Positions 61,356 to 64,000 of a stretch of 64,000 nt of DNA are shown in pieces. The DNA is from Physella acuta (Eukaryota > Mollusca > Gastropoda > Physidae). The position numbers and the translations under genes were made by a program. The notes under the pieces are model-generated. The model was not told where the DNA came from. It did no database searches and was given only the letters and a program-made list of their open reading frames with translations. Position 1 is the first letter of the stretch; the number at the start of each line of letters is the position of its first letter. Location: positions 930,001 through 994,000 of the forward strand of contig NW_026731687.1 in the NCBI RefSeq assembly GCF_028476545.1, written 5' to 3'.

Positions 61356-64000
61356 CAATTCTAAATGAATTCATCTAGATCTAGATTCTACTATTAATTA
61401 AATTAATTATTAACAAGTGGCCTTATAAACCAATTTAAAAAAAATAAGTTGGATATGATGATCATTGAATTATATTTCAAAAAATCATTGGTGTTCATTT
61501 AATAATAAATTAACAAGTGACTGTATAAATCCATTTTAAAAAGAATATGTTTGGTCAATATAATACATTGAATTACGTTAAAAAACAGTGGTATCATTAG
61601 TTTCTGAGCAATATTTATAAAAATAGATCAATATGGCTAATAATATCAAATATGCTTCAATTTAATTGTTGATACATATTAAAAATTCCACAAAAACAAA
61701 TATGCTCAAAATGTTAACGTTTTGATAGTTTATTTAGCTAAATTAATGTTGTCCCTATAAGTAATTTTTAATGATGATATAATATTAATATACCGGTTTA
61801 AAACTGGAGCTAGTGATAGTGTAAATTTGTAGTTTGGAGAGTAGAGCAAGTTGTCATTGTTTTATGTTAATCACTAATTATTATTAGTTTCCCAATACAC
61901 CATCTAGAAATGTGCTTGTTTTAATGTTATGCAAACATTTGTCATGTAAGATCACTGTATAGTAGTATCTAGATATAAACATCTCAGATAGATCAATCTT
62001 GGTTAGTTATAGAGCTAGTTAACTCTAAATTCAAAGAAGTTTCTTTTTAGTTAGCTTTACCCCCATAGCTGTAATTTGTAATAAATAGTAATCCAGTCGG
62101 AGTCTAGCTAATTGATAAATAGCATTTAGCCAAAGTCTCATAATTGTCGTTCTGTAATGTTGCCATTCAGTTGGGGGTATCACTAACTGAAAATTAAGTT
62201 ACAACAAACAACTTTAAGCTGATAGAGTAGTACTTTTTAAAATTAGGAAAGTTTCTTTATTGAAATTGATTACAAAATAAAAACTGTTATAAATTAAGTT
62301 CCTGTTGTGCCAGCAGTTACAATATTTCTTACTAATAAACTGCTTTCAAAAAGATAATATTGTCTTAAATTTTAGAAATCTGCAGCAAGAGATAACAAAT
62401 ATATGTTCATATATGCTACATATTTCATGTCATGCTAAAAATTTTAAATAGGCACTTGCGACCCTTTCCCCTTGCCTTGTAAAAGTGTGACAAGTCTATC
62501 TAATATGATATTTTATCTTGTTTATTGTTCCCCTTGCCAGTTTTTATCGGTGAGTTCTGTTTCATGTGCAAGTTAGGGTTGTTCTTTAGATGTGTATGTT
62601 TTTAGTAGTATTTCTTTGTTGTATTAAAATAATCTCTTAAATGAGCTGTTCTTTGCACTTTTGTATCCCATTTGTTGCATTGATAAAGTCACCCTTTGAC
62701 TAGTAGATCAAGCTTTGGTTTTCTTTCTCAGAGCACCATGTTTGTGATTTTTATGTCTGTAGCACAGTTTATGTTGAGTTTCTAGTGTTACAGTGCATAA
62801 AATGAGAATGTCTTCTATAGATTTATTATTTTAGTTATTAGATAGAAAATTCTAAATCCATATTTAACTATCTTACTATTGCTTTCGTTTTATTTGTTGG
62901 ATAATTTCCCACTTAGAGATTAAACATAAAACAAGTAATGTTGTAAGATATATTTTTAAAAAATCTGTTATTAGATTGCTAAAAACAATTGTAAAAACAA
63001 TTGCTTTTCAAATTAAAATTTTGCCAATGCATCATTAAATTAAATTTGTATTGCTGAAGTTCTTTATTTTGAAATGGTTAATTATGACCTAGATTTGCTT
63101 TTGTTCAAGTCATTAGGTTATCTTTGCTATAAACATAGATTTGTAATTACCATTTTGTCTTTAAAAAACCAGAACTGTAATAATTGAAATATTTGTATAC
63201 CTTATGAAAAACATTGCTTTTATGTTTGTACTGTTTAATTTTTTTATTTAGATGCTCATCAGCTCTTTAGGAGAGCTGTTGCTAGTTTATTGAAATCGCT
63301 TGTTGATAGTTTTAGTTTTTGGATTACTTTGCTTTTGGTACAGTTTTGACATCATGTGAAACCATGTTTTATCAAATACAAGAAAATTCTAAACTAGTAA
63401 CATATCTGGAGCTATTTTTTGCAATCAACCAGCTGTGATATCAAGAATGTATAAAAGTGCAAAGCAGAAACCTGAAGGAATTTCTGAATTATTTCTATAG
63501 TCTGAAAACATTTAAAATTATGGTGAATTCCATATGTGATCATTATGAAATCAGTTCCTTGTCTTTGCCTCAAAAATTATCATTTAACTTGAGGAATCGA
63601 TAAACTTCAAATTAAATCTTTACACAACAACATATTTGGGATCAAAATGCTAAGAAAATGAATAAGAATGCAACTCTTTTAACCAATATACTTAAAATGC
63701 AAGAGGTTTACCAATGAAAACAAATATCTGTGATGTAATTATAACAGTGCTTGCGATTAAACCAGTTCCAAAGTATGGTATAAATCTCTACTGAGGATGC
63801 TACATAGAAATTACACTAAATAGCCTTGATTTTGTAAATGAAAGTTGGTTATGTTTCATATCTCAAGTTTTTGTAAACTTCTTTGTTTTGGTGTTTACAT
63901 TGTTTTAAGTATGTTTTGTCACAGTATAATTCAAAATGTATTCTTCGTCTTGTGATGTTTATAAAATGTGACTTTAGGTGCTTTTGGAAGAAAATAACTG
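61356..64000. other. Unique AT-rich intron 4
   Basis: No minisatellite, exon or transposon recognised. The IQ-motif exon expected next in RASGRF is not visible. Confidence 0.5.

Noticed and set aside
63972-64000. Possible acceptor (TTTAG before GTGCTTTTGG) for the IQ-motif exon at the window end
   Set aside because: The few codons visible do not resemble the expected V-Q-S-F-x-R-G-W start, and the polypyrimidine context is poor.

Overview
This is animal nuclear DNA: long introns with GT/AG borders, transposons and very dense tandem repeats. One protein-coding gene is clearly visible, the 5' part of a RASGRF-type Ras/Rho guanine-nucleotide exchange factor on the + strand. The protein resembles vertebrate RASGRF1/2 but is clearly diverged. 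Together with the repeat landscape (long TA arrays, tRNA-headed SINEs, Helitrons, dozens of minisatellites) this suggests an invertebrate, plausibly a mollusc. The species assignment is inference only.

Gene layout. Coding exon 1 (26548-26817) carries the initiator Met and most of the PH domain. Exon 2 (50564-50670) completes the PH domain. Exon 3 (52212-52359) is a coiled coil. Exon 4 (57625 or 57673 to 57753) leads to the point where the IQ motif begins in the vertebrate proteins. The IQ, DH, second PH, REM and CDC25 parts lie beyond the right edge. Intron 1 is about 23.7 kb, intron 2 about 1.5 kb and intron 3 about 5.3 kb; the last 6.2 kb of the window is intron 4. No transcription start is certain. 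A CpG-rich block at 17.6-18.0 kb is a candidate promoter or 5' exon.

Repeats. Adding up the spans below, about 25 kb (some 40%) is minisatellite or microsatellite, in more than 50 unrelated arrays with units of 12 to about 70 bp. The largest are a 60-bp array (1.8-4.2 kb), a 32-bp array (13.2-14.7 kb), a 21-bp array (30.8-31.7 kb), a 34-bp array (44.3-46.9 kb) and a 37-bp array (54.5-56.5 kb). Except for one imperfect GATCTA-rich tract, minisatellites stop at about 58.4 kb. Several start at or next to exon borders. One 48-bp duplication has copied a splice acceptor together with the start of exon 4.

Mobile elements. I find a long-terminal-inverted-repeat DNA element with a TA target duplication (7403-9381), a tandem pair of non-autonomous Helitrons on the - strand (22904-25403), a 314-bp hAT-type MITE with an exact 8-bp target duplication inside a minisatellite (30077-30390), two copies of a tRNA-headed SINE, and further dispersed families. 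No transposase, reverse transcriptase or virus-derived gene was recognised. Almost all long open frames in the window are low-complexity translations of tandem repeats and are not listed as genes.
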